Translations under genes and position numbers: made by a program
DNA from: Keratinibaculum paraultunense
Lineage (GTDB): Bacteria > Bacillota > Clostridia > Tissierellales > Tepidimicrobiaceae
Reading direction: 5' to 3'
DNA length: 64,000 nucleotides
Assembly: GCF_016767175.1 (NCBI RefSeq)
Contig: NZ_CP068564.1
Coordinates: forward strand, 1-64,000
The notes under the pieces: model-generated
Database searches by the model: none
Seen by the model: only the letters and a program-made list of their open reading frames with translations
What the model was told of the DNA's origin: nothing
In this document: positions 33,062 through 41,728 of the stretch, in pieces
How the letters are laid out: every line of letters begins with the position of its first letter
How positions within the stretch are numbered: the first letter of the stretch is position 1

Positions 33062-34115
33062 ATATAGGTAATATTACCTTGATTTCAGTTCCTTCATTTA
33101 GTTTACTATTTAAAAATATTTGTCCTTTATGATATTTTACTATGTGTTTTACAATGGATAATCCTAAACCTGAACCCCCTACTTTTTTTGAGCGGCTTTT
33201 ATCTACCATATAAAAACGTTCAAAAATTTTATCTTGTTCTTCTTCTGGTATTCCAATTCCTGTATCTTTAACTTGAATTACACAGGAATTGTCAATTTCA
33301 CCTATGAATATATCTATTTTACCATTAGGTTTATTATATTTAATAGCATTGTCAACTAGATTGTATAATAAGTCTTTGATCATTCTTTTATTAGCTTTGA
33401 TAGAGATATCTTCAACGGTTAAGTTTAATGTTAAATTTTTATTTTCAGCCCTTATTTTTAAAGGATATATAACATCATTAACAATATCTGACATACAAAT
33501 TAATTCCATAGTAGTATTTTCCATTTCATCTTCGATGTGGGATAGATGGATTATAGAATCAATTAAACTTAGTAGTCTAGTACCTTCTTTGTGAATTATG
33601 GTAGCAAATTTAATAGTATCTTCTTTACTGACTGTACCAGTAGCTAGTATTTCAGCAAATCCATTTATTGAGGTTAAAGGAGTCTTTAATTCATGAGATA
33701 CGTTAGCTGTAAAATTTCTTCTGGCTTTTTCAGCTTCTTTTAATTGTGAAATATAATTTTCAATTTCTGTTTTTTGAATTTGTATAGTTTGTAAAAATGG
33801 CTTTAATTCATCATATATTTCTACATATTCTATTTCTTTTCCTGATAGAATATTTTCTATATTTTGAGTTGCAGCTGATATAGGTTTTATAATATTATTA
33901 GTTAAAATATGTGCAACTATATATAAAGATATTAAAATAAATACTAAAACTCCTACTGTGACAGGAAGAATTGACAATATTCTAGATGAAAAATCTATAT
34001 ATCCTTTAGTTTCTGTACTATATATATCATAAAAAAGGAAAGCTATAATTCCAGATGTTAAAATTGCAGTAATAGTTGCAACCATTGCCAAATTAAAATA
34101 AATTTTTTTTTCCAT
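33060..34115 (-). CDS. phoR: Phosphate sensor histidine kinase PhoR
   Basis: A 351-residue kinase with two membrane helices (about 9-28 and 48-70) separated by only some 20 residues, a HAMP-like linker, phospho-acceptor His141 in FTANVSHELKTPLTSI, and ATPase motifs LVDNAIKYN, VKDTGIGIPEEE and GGSGLGLSIVKHI. The almost absent extracellular domain and lack of a PAS domain suit a kinase that senses PstSCAB/PhoU rather than phosphate itself. Last gene of the pst-pho operon. Confidence 0.9.
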   Translation of the reverse strand: MEKKIYFNLAMVATITAILTSGIIAFLFYDIYSTETKGYIDFSSRILSILPVTVGVLVFILISLYIVAHILTNNIIKPISAATQNIENILSGKEIEYVEIYDELKPFLQTIQIQKTEIENYISQLKEAEKARRNFTANVSHELKTPLTSINGFAEILATGTVSKEDTIKFATIIHKEGTRLLSLIDSIIHLSHIEDEMENTTMELICMSDIVNDVIYPLKIRAENKNLTLNLTVEDISIKANKRMIKDLLYNLVDNAIKYNKPNGKIDIFIGEIDNSCVIQVKDTGIGIPEEEQDKIFERFYMVDKSRSKKVGGSGLGLSIVKHIVKYHKGQIFLNSKLNEGTEIKVILPI

Positions 34116-34118
34116 CCT

Positions 34119-34784
34119 TTATCCTCCTAATTTGTAGCCTACATTTCTAACAGTTTGAATATATTTACCTGCATCTCCAAGCTTAAGTCTTAATGTGCCA
34201 ATATGAACATCAATAGTTCTAGTTTCACCTTCAAAATCAAATCCCCATACTTGATTCATTATTTTATCTCTAGATAAAACTATTTCTTGATTTCTCATTA
34301 AATAATACAATAATTCAAATTCCTTGTGAGTTAAATTTACTTCTTTACCATTTACTTTAACTAAACGTTTTTCATAATCAATAGATATTTCTTTAAAAGT
34401 TAATTTTGTATCTGGTTTATTTTTGTGACTACGGCGTAAAACAGCTTTTACTCTAGATATTAGCTCCATTATACCAAATGGTTTTTCAACATAATCGTCA
34501 GCTCCCATATCTAATGCTTTAACTTTGTCAAATTCACTAGTTTTGGCTGTGAGCATAATAACAGGAATATCAGATGTTTTAAAGTTAGAGCGTAAATTTT
34601 GGAGAATTGTATATCCATCATCACCTGGTAACATTATATCTAATATAATTAAATCAGGATTGGGTAGATTAAATAAATTTTTCCCATTTTCAAGTCCTAC
34701 AGCTTTAAATCCATTATTTTCGAGGGCATAAACTACTAATTCTCTAATACTTTCATCATCTTCTATACAATAGATTAAAGTCAT
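34119..34784 (-). CDS. phoB: Phosphate response regulator PhoB/PhoP
   Basis: A 221-residue OmpR-type regulator. The receiver has CIEDDESIREL and phosphorylation site Asp49 in DLIILDIMLPGDDGY; Lys in MLTAKTSEFDKVKALDMGADDYVEKPF closes it. The C-terminal winged helix has LTHKEFELLYYLM and TIDVHIGTLRLKLG. It stands between phoU and phoR and probably binds the repeats at 40794-40843. Confidence 0.92.
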   Translation of the reverse strand: MTLIYCIEDDESIRELVVYALENNGFKAVGLENGKNLFNLPNPDLIILDIMLPGDDGYTILQNLRSNFKTSDIPVIMLTAKTSEFDKVKALDMGADDYVEKPFGIMELISRVKAVLRRSHKNKPDTKLTFKEISIDYEKRLVKVNGKEVNLTHKEFELLYYLMRNQEIVLSRDKIMNQVWGFDFEGETRTIDVHIGTLRLKLGDAGKYIQTVRNVGYKLGG

Positions 34785-34795
34785 TTAATCAGCTC

Positions 34796-35443
34796 CTACC
34801 ATGTATAATGTTCTCCAGTGATTGCAAAATATACCCATTCTGCAATATTTTGAGCATGATCTCCTATCCTTTCTAAATATTTTGCTATCATCAAAAAATC
34901 AATTGACTGTTCTTTATAATTTATATCTTGTATGATCAATTCTACTAGCTCATTTTTAATTATATCAAATAATTCATCTACTGTGTCATCATATGCAATT
35001 ACTTTTTTAACAAGTGTTATGTCTCTATTGACAAAAGAATCTATACTACTTTTAACCATTTTTATTGTAGCTTCAGCCATTTGGGGTATATGAATAAGCT
35101 CTTTTAAATATGTTTCTTCTGCAAGTCTAATAGATATTTCTGATATATCTGCAGCTTGATCTCCTATTCTTTCCATATCTGTGATCATTTTTAAAGCAGC
35201 AGATATAAATCTTAAATCTTTTGCTACAGGTTGGTGCCGTATCAATAATTTTAAACATCTTTGTTCAATAGCTCTTTCCATGTCATCTATTTCTTTATCG
35301 TTTTCTATCACTCGTTTTGCCAATTCAATATTTTGTTCATCTAAAGCTGTAATAGCTGCTTTTATAGAGCTTTCGATTAAATTTCCCATCTCTATTAATT
35401 CGTTATTAAGCAAATCCAATTCTTTATCAAACTTATTTCTCAT
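34796..35443 (-). CDS. phoU: Phosphate transport regulator PhoU
   Basis: A 215-residue, all-helical protein with two PhoU repeats. Metal-binding signatures DDMERAIEQRCLKLLIRHQPVAKDLR... and ERIGDHAQNIAEWVYF are clear. It joins the Pst transporter to PhoR and keeps the regulon off when phosphate is plentiful. ATG 35443 (MRNKFDKELDLL) is set by GGAGG nine bases upstream; the upstream TTG and ATG codons are not likely starts. Confidence 0.94.
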   Translation of the reverse strand: MRNKFDKELDLLNNELIEMGNLIESSIKAAITALDEQNIELAKRVIENDKEIDDMERAIEQRCLKLLIRHQPVAKDLRFISAALKMITDMERIGDQAADISEISIRLAEETYLKELIHIPQMAEATIKMVKSSIDSFVNRDITLVKKVIAYDDTVDELFDIIKNELVELIIQDINYKEQSIDFLMIAKYLERIGDHAQNIAEWVYFAITGEHYTW

Positions 35444-35462
35444 AATAATCATCCTCCATTGA

Positions 35463-36215
35463 TTAACCAAATCTTCCAGTAATATAATCTTCTGTACGTT
35501 TATCTTTTGGAACTGAAAAAATATCTATGGTACTTCCAAATTCTATTAATTCTCCGTTTAAAAGGAATGCTGTTTTATCAGATACTCTTGCAGCTTGTTG
35601 CATATTATGAGTTACTATGATTATAGTATAATTTTTCTTTAATTCTTGAATTAAATCTTCAATTTTTGCTGTAGAAATTGGATCTAAAGCAGAAGTAGGT
35701 TCATCCATCAATAGTACTTCTGGCTTCACAGCTAGAGCTCTTGCAATACAAATTCTTTGTTGCTGTCCTCCAGAAATTCTAAGAGCATTTTTATTGAGAT
35801 CATCTTTTACTTCATCCCAAATAGCAGCAGATTTTAAACTTCTTTCAACAATTTCATCTAACTTAGATTTGTTTTTTATTCCATGAGTTCTTGGACCATA
35901 AGCAATATTATCATATATACTCATTGGGAAAGGATTAGGTTTTTGAAAAACCATTCCAACCCTTTTTCTTAATAAAGTTACATCAAAATTTTCAGCATAT
36001 ATATCTTCACCATCAAGTAGTATTTCTCCATAAATTTTACAACCTTCAATTAAATCATTCATACGGTTTAAGCTCTTTAATAAAGTAGATTTTCCACAAC
36101 CAGAAGGACCTATGAGAGCAGTTATTTCATTTTCAGGTATATTCATATTTATGTTTTTCAAAGCATGAAAATTACCATAATATAAATTCATGTTTTTTAT
36201 GATAAACTTATTCAT
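35463..36215 (-). CDS. pstB: Phosphate ABC transporter ATPase PstB
   Basis: A 250-residue ATPase: Walker [11 protein letters not shown]-loop [15 protein letters not shown], signature [10 protein letters not shown], Walker [15 protein letters not shown]-loop IVTHNMQQA. Highly typical of PstB. It powers phosphate import with PstA and PstC. Its start overlaps the end of pstA by 8 bases. Confidence 0.97.
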   Translation of the reverse strand: MNKFIIKNMNLYYGNFHALKNINMNIPENEITALIGPSGCGKSTLLKSLNRMNDLIEGCKIYGEILLDGEDIYAENFDVTLLRKRVGMVFQKPNPFPMSIYDNIAYGPRTHGIKNKSKLDEIVERSLKSAAIWDEVKDDLNKNALRISGGQQQRICIARALAVKPEVLLMDEPTSALDPISTAKIEDLIQELKKNYTIIIVTHNMQQAARVSDKTAFLLNGELIEFGSTIDIFSVPKDKRTEDYITGRFG

Positions 36216-37026
36216 TTTGATTCTCCTTTGCTAATTTATTACTTAATAAAGTAGATATTTTGTTTATAATTAATACTATTATCAATAATACAACTCCCGT
36301 TGCATAGGATTCTTTTACATGAAAACCTTCTGTAGATAAAACATACATATGAAGTGCTAATGTTCGACCTGAAGAAAATAAATTTTTTGGAATTTTAGGT
36401 ACAGTTCCTAAAGTGAATATTAGTGCTGCAGTTTCTCCAACTATTCGACCTATGGAAAGTATAATACCAGATAGTATTCCAGGAATTGCTACAGGTAAAA
36501 CAACTCTAAAAATAGTACGGAGTTTTCCAGCTCCTAAAGCAAAACTTGCTTCCCTAAGAGAATTGTCCACAGAAAGTAGAGCTTCTTCTGTAGTTCTAAT
36601 AATTAAAGGAAGTACCATAATTACAGATGTTAAAGTACCTGCTAATAAGGAAAATTTGAAATTTAATTTTATAACAAAAAATAGCATACCAAATAATCCA
36701 TAGATTATTGAGGGTATACCAGATAAAGTTTCAGTTGCAATTCGAATAATTTCTACAAATATATTGCCTTTTTTCGCATATTCTACTAGATAAAATCCTG
36801 TAAATATACCTATAGGAGTTGCAATTATTAGAGTTAAAAATACAAGCATTATTGTAGTTATCATTGCAGGGAAAAGAGATACATTATCTGTAGTATATTT
36901 TACTTTAAACATGGATAAATTTAAATTTGGTATTCCCTTTATTAATATATATCCAATTAAGAAAAACAATGTTCCAAAAGTTATAAAAGCAGATATTTTT
37001 ACTATGATTTTAATGGTTTTACTCAC
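36208..37026 (-). CDS. pstA: Phosphate ABC transporter permease PstA
   Basis: A 272-residue permease with six predicted helices and the EAA-type loop [30 protein letters not shown] at 37026 is the only plausible start; its Shine-Dalgarno (CAGGG) is weak. The TnpB element ends within about 15-30 bases upstream, so the insertion may have replaced the native leader. Read-through from pstSC or the element must supply transcription. Confidence 0.94.
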   Translation of the reverse strand: MSKTIKIIVKISAFITFGTLFFLIGYILIKGIPNLNLSMFKVKYTTDNVSLFPAMITTIMLVFLTLIIATPIGIFTGFYLVEYAKKGNIFVEIIRIATETLSGIPSIIYGLFGMLFFVIKLNFKFSLLAGTLTSVIMVLPLIIRTTEEALLSVDNSLREASFALGAGKLRTIFRVVLPVAIPGILSGIILSIGRIVGETAALIFTLGTVPKIPKNLFSSGRTLALHMYVLSTEGFHVKESYATGVVLLIIVLIINKISTLLSNKLAKENQNE

Positions 37027-37039
37027 TTTTAGCCCTGGT

Positions 37040-37265
37040 TTCTAAAATCATATTAAATAGTATCAATATGATTTTTCACTTAATAATAAGTGGTAGCGTC
37101 ACAGGATTCAGCTACTAGGGTATAGTCTCTTAACTATAAATCTCATAAAGCCTTATTTACATTTTGTAGATAAGTACAATAAGATTAAAGGTGTTACCTT
37201 TCCCTTTAAATATATATAGATTGTTAAAGGCTTTTCCTTCTAGGTGTCCTTTAACAATATATATC
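37040..37265 (-). ncRNA. Putative omega RNA (TnpB guide scaffold)
   Basis: The 226-base tail after the tnpB stop is rich in hairpins on the minus strand: ATTGTTAAAGG/CCTTTAACAAT, AAAGGT/ACCTTT, GTAGC/GCTAC (with ACTTAT/ATAAGT nearby) and the AAAATCATATT hairpin at the end. TnpB elements encode their guide RNA exactly here, with the guide taken from flanking DNA; here that would be the pstA 5' region. Inferred from position and structure. Confidence 0.6.
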
Positions 37266-38720
37266 TTAAATAGCTATACCTAGTATGCTTTTCCTGTTCC
37301 TTTGCCAAAAACCAGGATTTTCACCACCTTTCTTTTTAATATTTTTATCTATAATACTCCATTGTTTCCAATTGTTTTTATGATTAAATGTAAGTTTTTC
37401 TTCTTCTGTTAATAGTTTATCTTTTAAAAGTTTTGGTACTTTTTCATTGTTATAGCCATAGGCTCTTCTACCAATTACTAAGGCTGCTGATTCATGGACA
37501 TTTAGTCCATATTGATGGGAATATTTATATAGTCCTATTTTACTTGTATATTGTGGTTTTACTTTTATTATTTGTATTCCTTCTCTTTTAGCCTTGGTTT
37601 CAATCTTTGATAGTAAATTTCTATAAGTAAATTGTCCACTTATTCTTCTAAACTTTTTCTTTACTTCTCTATCACATTCAAAGTTTAAATCTTCTATGGC
37701 TATGGCACATCTTTCTACTTTTGCAATTTCTATTGCTTCTTTAGCTAATTCACCACATAGATTATCCCTTCTATTTGTTCTTGCATATAAGAGTTCATGT
37801 TGTTTTAAATAAGTACTCCATCTATAATTTCCGTCTTTATCTACCTTTGTTAATGCAAATCCATCTGGGTTTGTGTCTATGCCTATTATTCCATTATTTT
37901 TAGTATAGATTTCTTTATATTCTCTTATTTTACTTTCATCTATGGTAATATGGACATAAATTTTATCTTCTTTTTTAATAAGTTCTACTTTATAGGCTTC
38001 TCCTGTTTCTAAATAGTCTAGTACCTTTTGTCTATAGTTTCTACCGTTTATTTTTCCTGTTTTTTTGGATTGTTTTTGTGGTAGATATAATGGCACTTGT
38101 ATTTTTATTGCCCGATTGTTTTTATCTTTATTTAATGTTGATATTTCTAAAAAAGTCATATTGTTTTTAACTATTATTCTTAAATTTGGATTTCCTTTTT
38201 TGGTTTTATCTCCTCTAGAATAATAGTTGTTATCCCTTAGTTCTTTCCATTCTTCATTTGATATTTGGTTTTTACATCTTTTTATAAAGTTTTTCCTTCC
38301 TCCAAATATTACTTTTGGGATTGTATTATTATCTATATGTTCTTTGTATATTTGTTGTTTTTTCTTTAACTTTTCTAATCTTTTATTTAATTGATTTTTT
38401 CTATTTTGAGATTTAGCTTTTTTAAGCTGATTTTCTACTTGATTTACTTTGTTTGAAAAATTATCATAACTATCTTTAACCAGTATTTTTTGAGAATTTA
38501 TAATTTGTTTTGCTTTTTTTAATGCATCTTTACTTTGCCTTATATTTAATCCATATTTTTTAGATATTTCTTTTTCTATTTCGCCATCTCTCATTTTTCC
38601 TTCTAAAATTCTTTTAAAGCCATATCTTTGTGCTGATGAAAATACAGTCATTAGTCTATTAATTTCAAATCTCGCTTCTTTATTTACATTAATTAATATA
38701 CCTCTAACTGTTACTTTCAT
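37266..38720 (-). CDS. tnpB: TnpB-related RNA-guided nuclease-like protein, zinc finger missing
   Basis: 484 residues. N-terminal helical domain with a coiled-coil stretch at about 85-130; RuvC-I Asp282 in GIIGIDTNPDG; RuvC-II Glu343 in AIEDLNF. The region where TnpB has the CxxC...CxxC ribbon instead reads PQYTSKIGLYKYSHQYGL with no cysteines, and the RuvC-III DxxAA position reads VHESAALVI, with Glu410 rather than Asp. This matches the TnpB-related accessory subgroup. Start ATG 38720 follows AGGTGAAAT. Whether it cuts DNA is uncertain. Confidence 0.88.
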   Translation of the reverse strand: MKVTVRGILINVNKEARFEINRLMTVFSSAQRYGFKRILEGKMRDGEIEKEISKKYGLNIRQSKDALKKAKQIINSQKILVKDSYDNFSNKVNQVENQLKKAKSQNRKNQLNKRLEKLKKKQQIYKEHIDNNTIPKVIFGGRKNFIKRCKNQISNEEWKELRDNNYYSRGDKTKKGNPNLRIIVKNNMTFLEISTLNKDKNNRAIKIQVPLYLPQKQSKKTGKINGRNYRQKVLDYLETGEAYKVELIKKEDKIYVHITIDESKIREYKEIYTKNNGIIGIDTNPDGFALTKVDKDGNYRWSTYLKQHELLYARTNRRDNLCGELAKEAIEIAKVERCAIAIEDLNFECDREVKKKFRRISGQFTYRNLLSKIETKAKREGIQIIKVKPQYTSKIGLYKYSHQYGLNVHESAALVIGRRAYGYNNEKVPKLLKDKLLTEEEKLTFNHKNNWKQWSIIDKNIKKKGGENPGFWQRNRKSILGIAI

Positions 38721-38801
38721 CTATTTCACCTACCATAGAAATAATAAGCATAAGTATCATCTCCTTATACTTATTATACCCTCTAAGAACAAGTGTTTCA
38801 A
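38704..38801 (-). promoter_or_regulatory. tnpB promoter, hairpin and short upstream frame
   Basis: Minus strand: TTGAAA (38801-38796), 17-base spacer, TATAAT (38778-38773), a strong promoter. Next comes hairpin ATAAGTAT/ATACTTAT with AAGGAG in its loop, followed by a 15-codon frame (ATG 38751, stop ending 38704) that overlaps the tnpB start by 17 bases. This suggests translational control of tnpB. Confidence 0.6.
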
Positions 38802-38863
38802 TAAGTTTTGTGATATATTTTAATATTCATTTGATACGTTTTAGCATTATTTTTGTATGCTGC

Positions 38864-39721
38864 TTACTTCCTCCTTCTTTTTACAAGTAAAAATAGACCA
38901 TTGATAATTAATATAAAGGCAAACAATATGGTAGCTGTTGCAATCAAAGCTTGTCTGTGTTCATCAGCAGCATAAGCCATTTCAATTACTATATTAGCAG
39001 TAAGGGTACGAACCCCTTCTGTTATACCTGAAGGTATACGAGCTTGGTTTCCAGCTACTAAAATAACTGCCATAGTTTCTCCAATGGCACGACCAATACC
39101 AAGTATAATACTAGATAATATTCCTGATTTTGCAGCAGGTAATACTACCGATATAACAGATTGTTCGTGGGAAGCACCAAGAGCTATACTTCCTTCATAA
39201 TAACTTTTTGGAACTGCCCTAATAGCTGCTTCTGATATATTTATAATTGTTGGCAGTATCATAATACCAAGTAATATTGAAGCAGTAAGTATACTCATAC
39301 CAGTTCCTCCAAATATATTTCTAATAATAGGAACTATAACTACTAATGCAAAAAAACCATAAATAATAGAAGGAATTCCAGCCATTAGGTTAATGCTGGA
39401 TTTTAAAAATTTGTATATTTTTTTATTACAGAATTTTGCTAGATAAGTTGCCGTTAAAACTCCAATAGGTACTCCTATTATTATTGCACCAATAGTAACA
39501 TAAATTGAACCAAGTATCATTGGTAAAATACCATAAGAAGGAGGAGTATCGTTAGGTTTCCAGTTAACACCTAAAAAGAAATTTTTAAAGCCATATTCTT
39601 TTAAGAAAGGGATGCCTCCAGCAAATATAAATATACATATAAGTATTATGGATATTATAGAAACTGTTGCTGATATAAAGAAGATTATTCGCATAAAATT
39701 TTCAAGAAATTTAGTTTTCAT
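38864..39721 (-). CDS. pstC: Phosphate ABC transporter permease PstC
   Basis: A 285-residue permease with six helices and the loop EGSIALGASHEQSVISVVLPAAKSGI. ATG 39721 (MKTKFLENFMRII) is chosen behind GAAGGTG; an in-frame TTG at 39757 lies in the preceding palindrome. Normally followed directly by pstA, here by the TnpB element. Confidence 0.95.
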   Translation of the reverse strand: MKTKFLENFMRIIFFISATVSIISIILICIFIFAGGIPFLKEYGFKNFFLGVNWKPNDTPPSYGILPMILGSIYVTIGAIIIGVPIGVLTATYLAKFCNKKIYKFLKSSINLMAGIPSIIYGFFALVVIVPIIRNIFGGTGMSILTASILLGIMILPTIINISEAAIRAVPKSYYEGSIALGASHEQSVISVVLPAAKSGILSSIILGIGRAIGETMAVILVAGNQARIPSGITEGVRTLTANIVIEMAYAADEHRQALIATATILFAFILIINGLFLLVKRRRK

Positions 39722-39755
39722 TTTTTTCACCTTCATTTTCTTATTTATTAAATTC

Positions 39756-39791
39756 AAATATTATAGCCTAGTTAACTAGGCTATAATATTT
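39756..39791. repeat. 36-base palindrome between pstS and pstC
   Basis: Perfect palindrome AAATATTATAGCCTAGTT / AACTAGGCTATAATATTT. Such hairpins after a binding-protein gene usually protect the 3' end of its mRNA or attenuate, giving more PstS than permease. No U-run. Confidence 0.7.
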
Positions 39792-39806
39792 GATAAAGGG
39801 GAGAAT

Positions 39807-40733
39807 TTATTTTATTACTTCATTCCACTTAGTAATTTCTCCAATATAGATTGATTTCAATTCATCAATAGATAGATCTTCAAGGGGATTTTCTTTATTT
39901 ACTATTACTGCAATTCCATCTACAGCTATAGAAACGGAAGTTAATTCAGCAAGTTCTGAATCTTTAAGTTCCCTAGAAGCCATACCTATATCAGCAGTAC
40001 CTTCCATTGCAGATTGCATACCTGCTGATGAACCAGTTGCTTGAATATCAATGGATACTTCTGGATTTAATTCTTGATATGCTTCAACTAATTTTTCCAT
40101 TAATGGTGCAACTGATGTGGAACCAGCTACAAGAATAGAGCCTTTTTGTTCATCAACATTTTCATAGCTTGGTGGATTAGTATTAATTGGTACATATCCT
40201 TCTTCTTCAGCTATTTTTTGCCCTTCAGCACTAAGTATAAAATCGATAAAATCTTTAGCTAATGGATTTAAATCGTCTTTGTATGCTAAATTAAATGGTC
40301 TTGCAAGCTTGTAGGAATCGTCTAATATGTTTTCAGGTGTAGCTTCTACTCCATCTATCTTTACAGCTTTTACCGTATCGTTTAATGAACCTAAAGATAT
40401 ATAGCCTATGCTATACTTATCTCCAGCTACTGCAGTCATAACTGCATTTGTGCTATTTTGGACAATTGCTTCAGCATAGGTTTTATCTACTTCATTGCCA
40501 TCAGCATCTTTTTCTAGTATTCCAACTATTTCAACAAAAGCTCCTCTAGTTCCAGAACCTTCTTCTCTAGTTACTACATTTATAGTTTTATTAGTATCAA
40601 AATCTTCTGTTTCCTCATTTGTATTTTTTGGGGACGAATTAGCAGGTGTATTATTATCATTATTATCTGTACAACCGACTAATAAAGACATTATAATAAT
40701 AGTAATTAAAAGTAAATTTAAAACTTTTTTCAT
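39807..40733 (-). CDS. pstS: Phosphate-binding lipoprotein PstS, permuted domain order
   Basis: 308 residues with a lipoprotein signal (LLVGC, Cys21) and a Ser/Thr/Asn-rich linker. The phosphate-binding motifs are present, but TREEGSGTRGAF, normally C-terminal, is at residues 55-66, while AGSTSVAPLMEKL, normally N-terminal, is at 203-215; the chain ends GEITKWNEV, which usually leads into the TREEGSGTR segment. The halves are thus circularly permuted. I recall the same order in other clostridial PstS proteins. First gene of the pst operon. Confidence 0.92.
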   Translation of the reverse strand: MKKVLNLLLITIIIMSLLVGCTDNNDNNTPANSSPKNTNEETEDFDTNKTINVVTREEGSGTRGAFVEIVGILEKDADGNEVDKTYAEAIVQNSTNAVMTAVAGDKYSIGYISLGSLNDTVKAVKIDGVEATPENILDDSYKLARPFNLAYKDDLNPLAKDFIDFILSAEGQKIAEEEGYVPINTNPPSYENVDEQKGSILVAGSTSVAPLMEKLVEAYQELNPEVSIDIQATGSSAGMQSAMEGTADIGMASRELKDSELAELTSVSIAVDGIAVIVNKENPLEDLSIDELKSIYIGEITKWNEVIK

Positions 40734-40793
40734 AAAATATTACCTACCTTTCTCATAATTTTTATTTTTATCTTTATCTTCCATTTATAAGCT

Positions 40794-40843
40794 TAACAAC
40801 TACATGTAAAATCTGTTATATATGAATGTAAAATGTATGTAAA
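40794..40843 (-). promoter_or_regulatory. Pho-box-like direct repeats upstream of pstS
   Basis: On the minus strand TTTACA occurs at 40843-40838, 40832-40827 and 40810-40805, with a degenerate copy between (40821-40816) and TTGTTA at 40799-40794, all on an 11-base period. That is the spacing of PhoP/PhoB tandem sites. TATAAA at 40789-40784 may be the -10. The site lies 60-110 bases upstream of pstS. Confidence 0.72.
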
Positions 40844-40882
40844 AATATCTTTAATTATGAATATTAAATATGTTTTTTACTA

Positions 40883-40911
40883 TTGCATCAATATCATATA
40901 AATGGTATAAT
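40883..40911 (+). promoter_or_regulatory. Promoter of rpsF-ssb-rpsR
   Basis: TTGCAT at 40883-40888, 17-base spacer, TATAAT at 40906-40911, about 65 bases before rpsF. Confidence 0.75.
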
Positions 40912-40928
40912 CTTATAAGTATATCCTT

Positions 40929-40951
40929 GCTCTATATTATGTATAGAGCCG
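40929..40951 (+). promoter_or_regulatory. Putative S6:S18 autoregulatory leader
   Basis: Hairpin GCTCTATA (40929-40936) / TATAGAGC (40942-40949) followed directly by CG, giving a CCG at the stem base just before the rpsF Shine-Dalgarno. S6:S18 leaders bind the protein pair through a CCG motif. Assignment by pattern and position only. Confidence 0.5.
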
Positions 40952-40975
40952 TTAGTCCAGAAGGAGGTGAGTACG

Positions 40976-41260
40976 ATGAGAAAGTATGAGGCAGTTTTTA
41001 TTTTTATGCCAAATATAGAAGAAGAGAAAAGAAATCAATTATTGGATAGATTAAAAGGTGTTATAGAATCCAATGGTACTATTACAAATATTGATGAATG
41101 GGGAACTAGAAAATTAGCCTATGAAATCAATGATCAAACCGAAGGATATTATGTAATAATTAATTTTGAAACCACCCCAGAAACAGTAAAAGAACTAGAC
41201 AGAATTGCAAAAATTTCTGACAGTATAATGAGGCATATGATAGTTAGGGAAGACGATTAA
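40976..41260 (+). CDS. rpsF: Ribosomal protein bS6
   Basis: 94 residues starting MRKYEAVFIFMPNIEEEKRN, with the central WGTRKLAYEINDQTEGYYVIINFE typical of S6. ATG 40976 is set by AAGGAGGTGAG; the upstream GTG is in that site. Binds S18 and the 16S central domain. Confidence 0.97.
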   Translation: MRKYEAVFIFMPNIEEEKRNQLLDRLKGVIESNGTITNIDEWGTRKLAYEINDQTEGYYVIINFETTPETVKELDRIAKISDSIMRHMIVREDD

Positions 41261-41280
41261 TTATTAAGGTGGTGTTTTGG

Positions 41281-41712
41281 TTGAATAATGTTGTGTTAAT
41301 TGGAAGACTTACAAGAGATCCAGAATTAAGGTATATACCTAATACTGGAACTCCAGTAGCTAATTTTACTTTAGCAGTAGATAAACAGCTTTCCAAAGAA
41401 AAAAAACAAGAATTTGAAAGTAAAGGACAACCAACAGCTGACTTTATAAATATTGTTATATGGGGAAGACAAGCAGAAAATTGTGCAAATTATTTATCAA
41501 AAGGGTTATTAGCTGCTGTTCAGGGAAGGATACAAACTAGAAGTTATGATGCTAAGGATGGTACTCGAAGATATGTTACAGAAGTAGTAGCAGAAAGAGT
41601 AGAATTTTTAGAATGGGCTGATGATAAGGATTCAAATTTTGAGGATACTAGTACAGATTTTCCTGATATAGATGGATTTGAACCTATAGATGATGATAAT
41701 ATTCCGTTTTAA
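41281..41712 (+). CDS. ssb: Single-stranded DNA-binding protein
   Basis: A 143-residue OB-fold protein (NNVVLIGRLTRDPELRYIPNTGTPVANFTLAVD) with an acidic tail ending DDDNIPF, the partner-binding tip. The start is TTG 41281, with AAGGTGG at 41266-41272; the in-frame GTG codons upstream lie in that site. Classic position between rpsF and rpsR. Confidence 0.97.
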   Translation: MNNVVLIGRLTRDPELRYIPNTGTPVANFTLAVDKQLSKEKKQEFESKGQPTADFINIVIWGRQAENCANYLSKGLLAAVQGRIQTRSYDAKDGTRRYVTEVVAERVEFLEWADDKDSNFEDTSTDFPDIDGFEPIDDDNIPF

Positions 41713-41728
41713 GAAGGAGGGAAGATAG

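Larger units (their letters stand above)
37040..38860 (-). mobile_element. Solo-TnpB IS200/IS605-type element inside the pst operon
   Basis: About 1.8 kb between pstC and pstA, which are normally adjacent. It carries tnpB only: no Y1 transposase tnpA lies nearby. Subterminal hairpins occur at both sides: ATAAGTAT/ATACTTAT at 38750-38774 on the tnpB 5' side and AAAATCATATT/AATATGATTTT at 37043-37074 on the 3' side. No terminal inverted repeats or target duplication are evident, as expected for this family. Exact ends are not fixed. Confidence 0.8.

Noticed and set aside
37266-38720. Cas12-type CRISPR nuclease
   Set aside because: At 484 residues with no array or cas1/cas2 nearby, TnpB is the better call.
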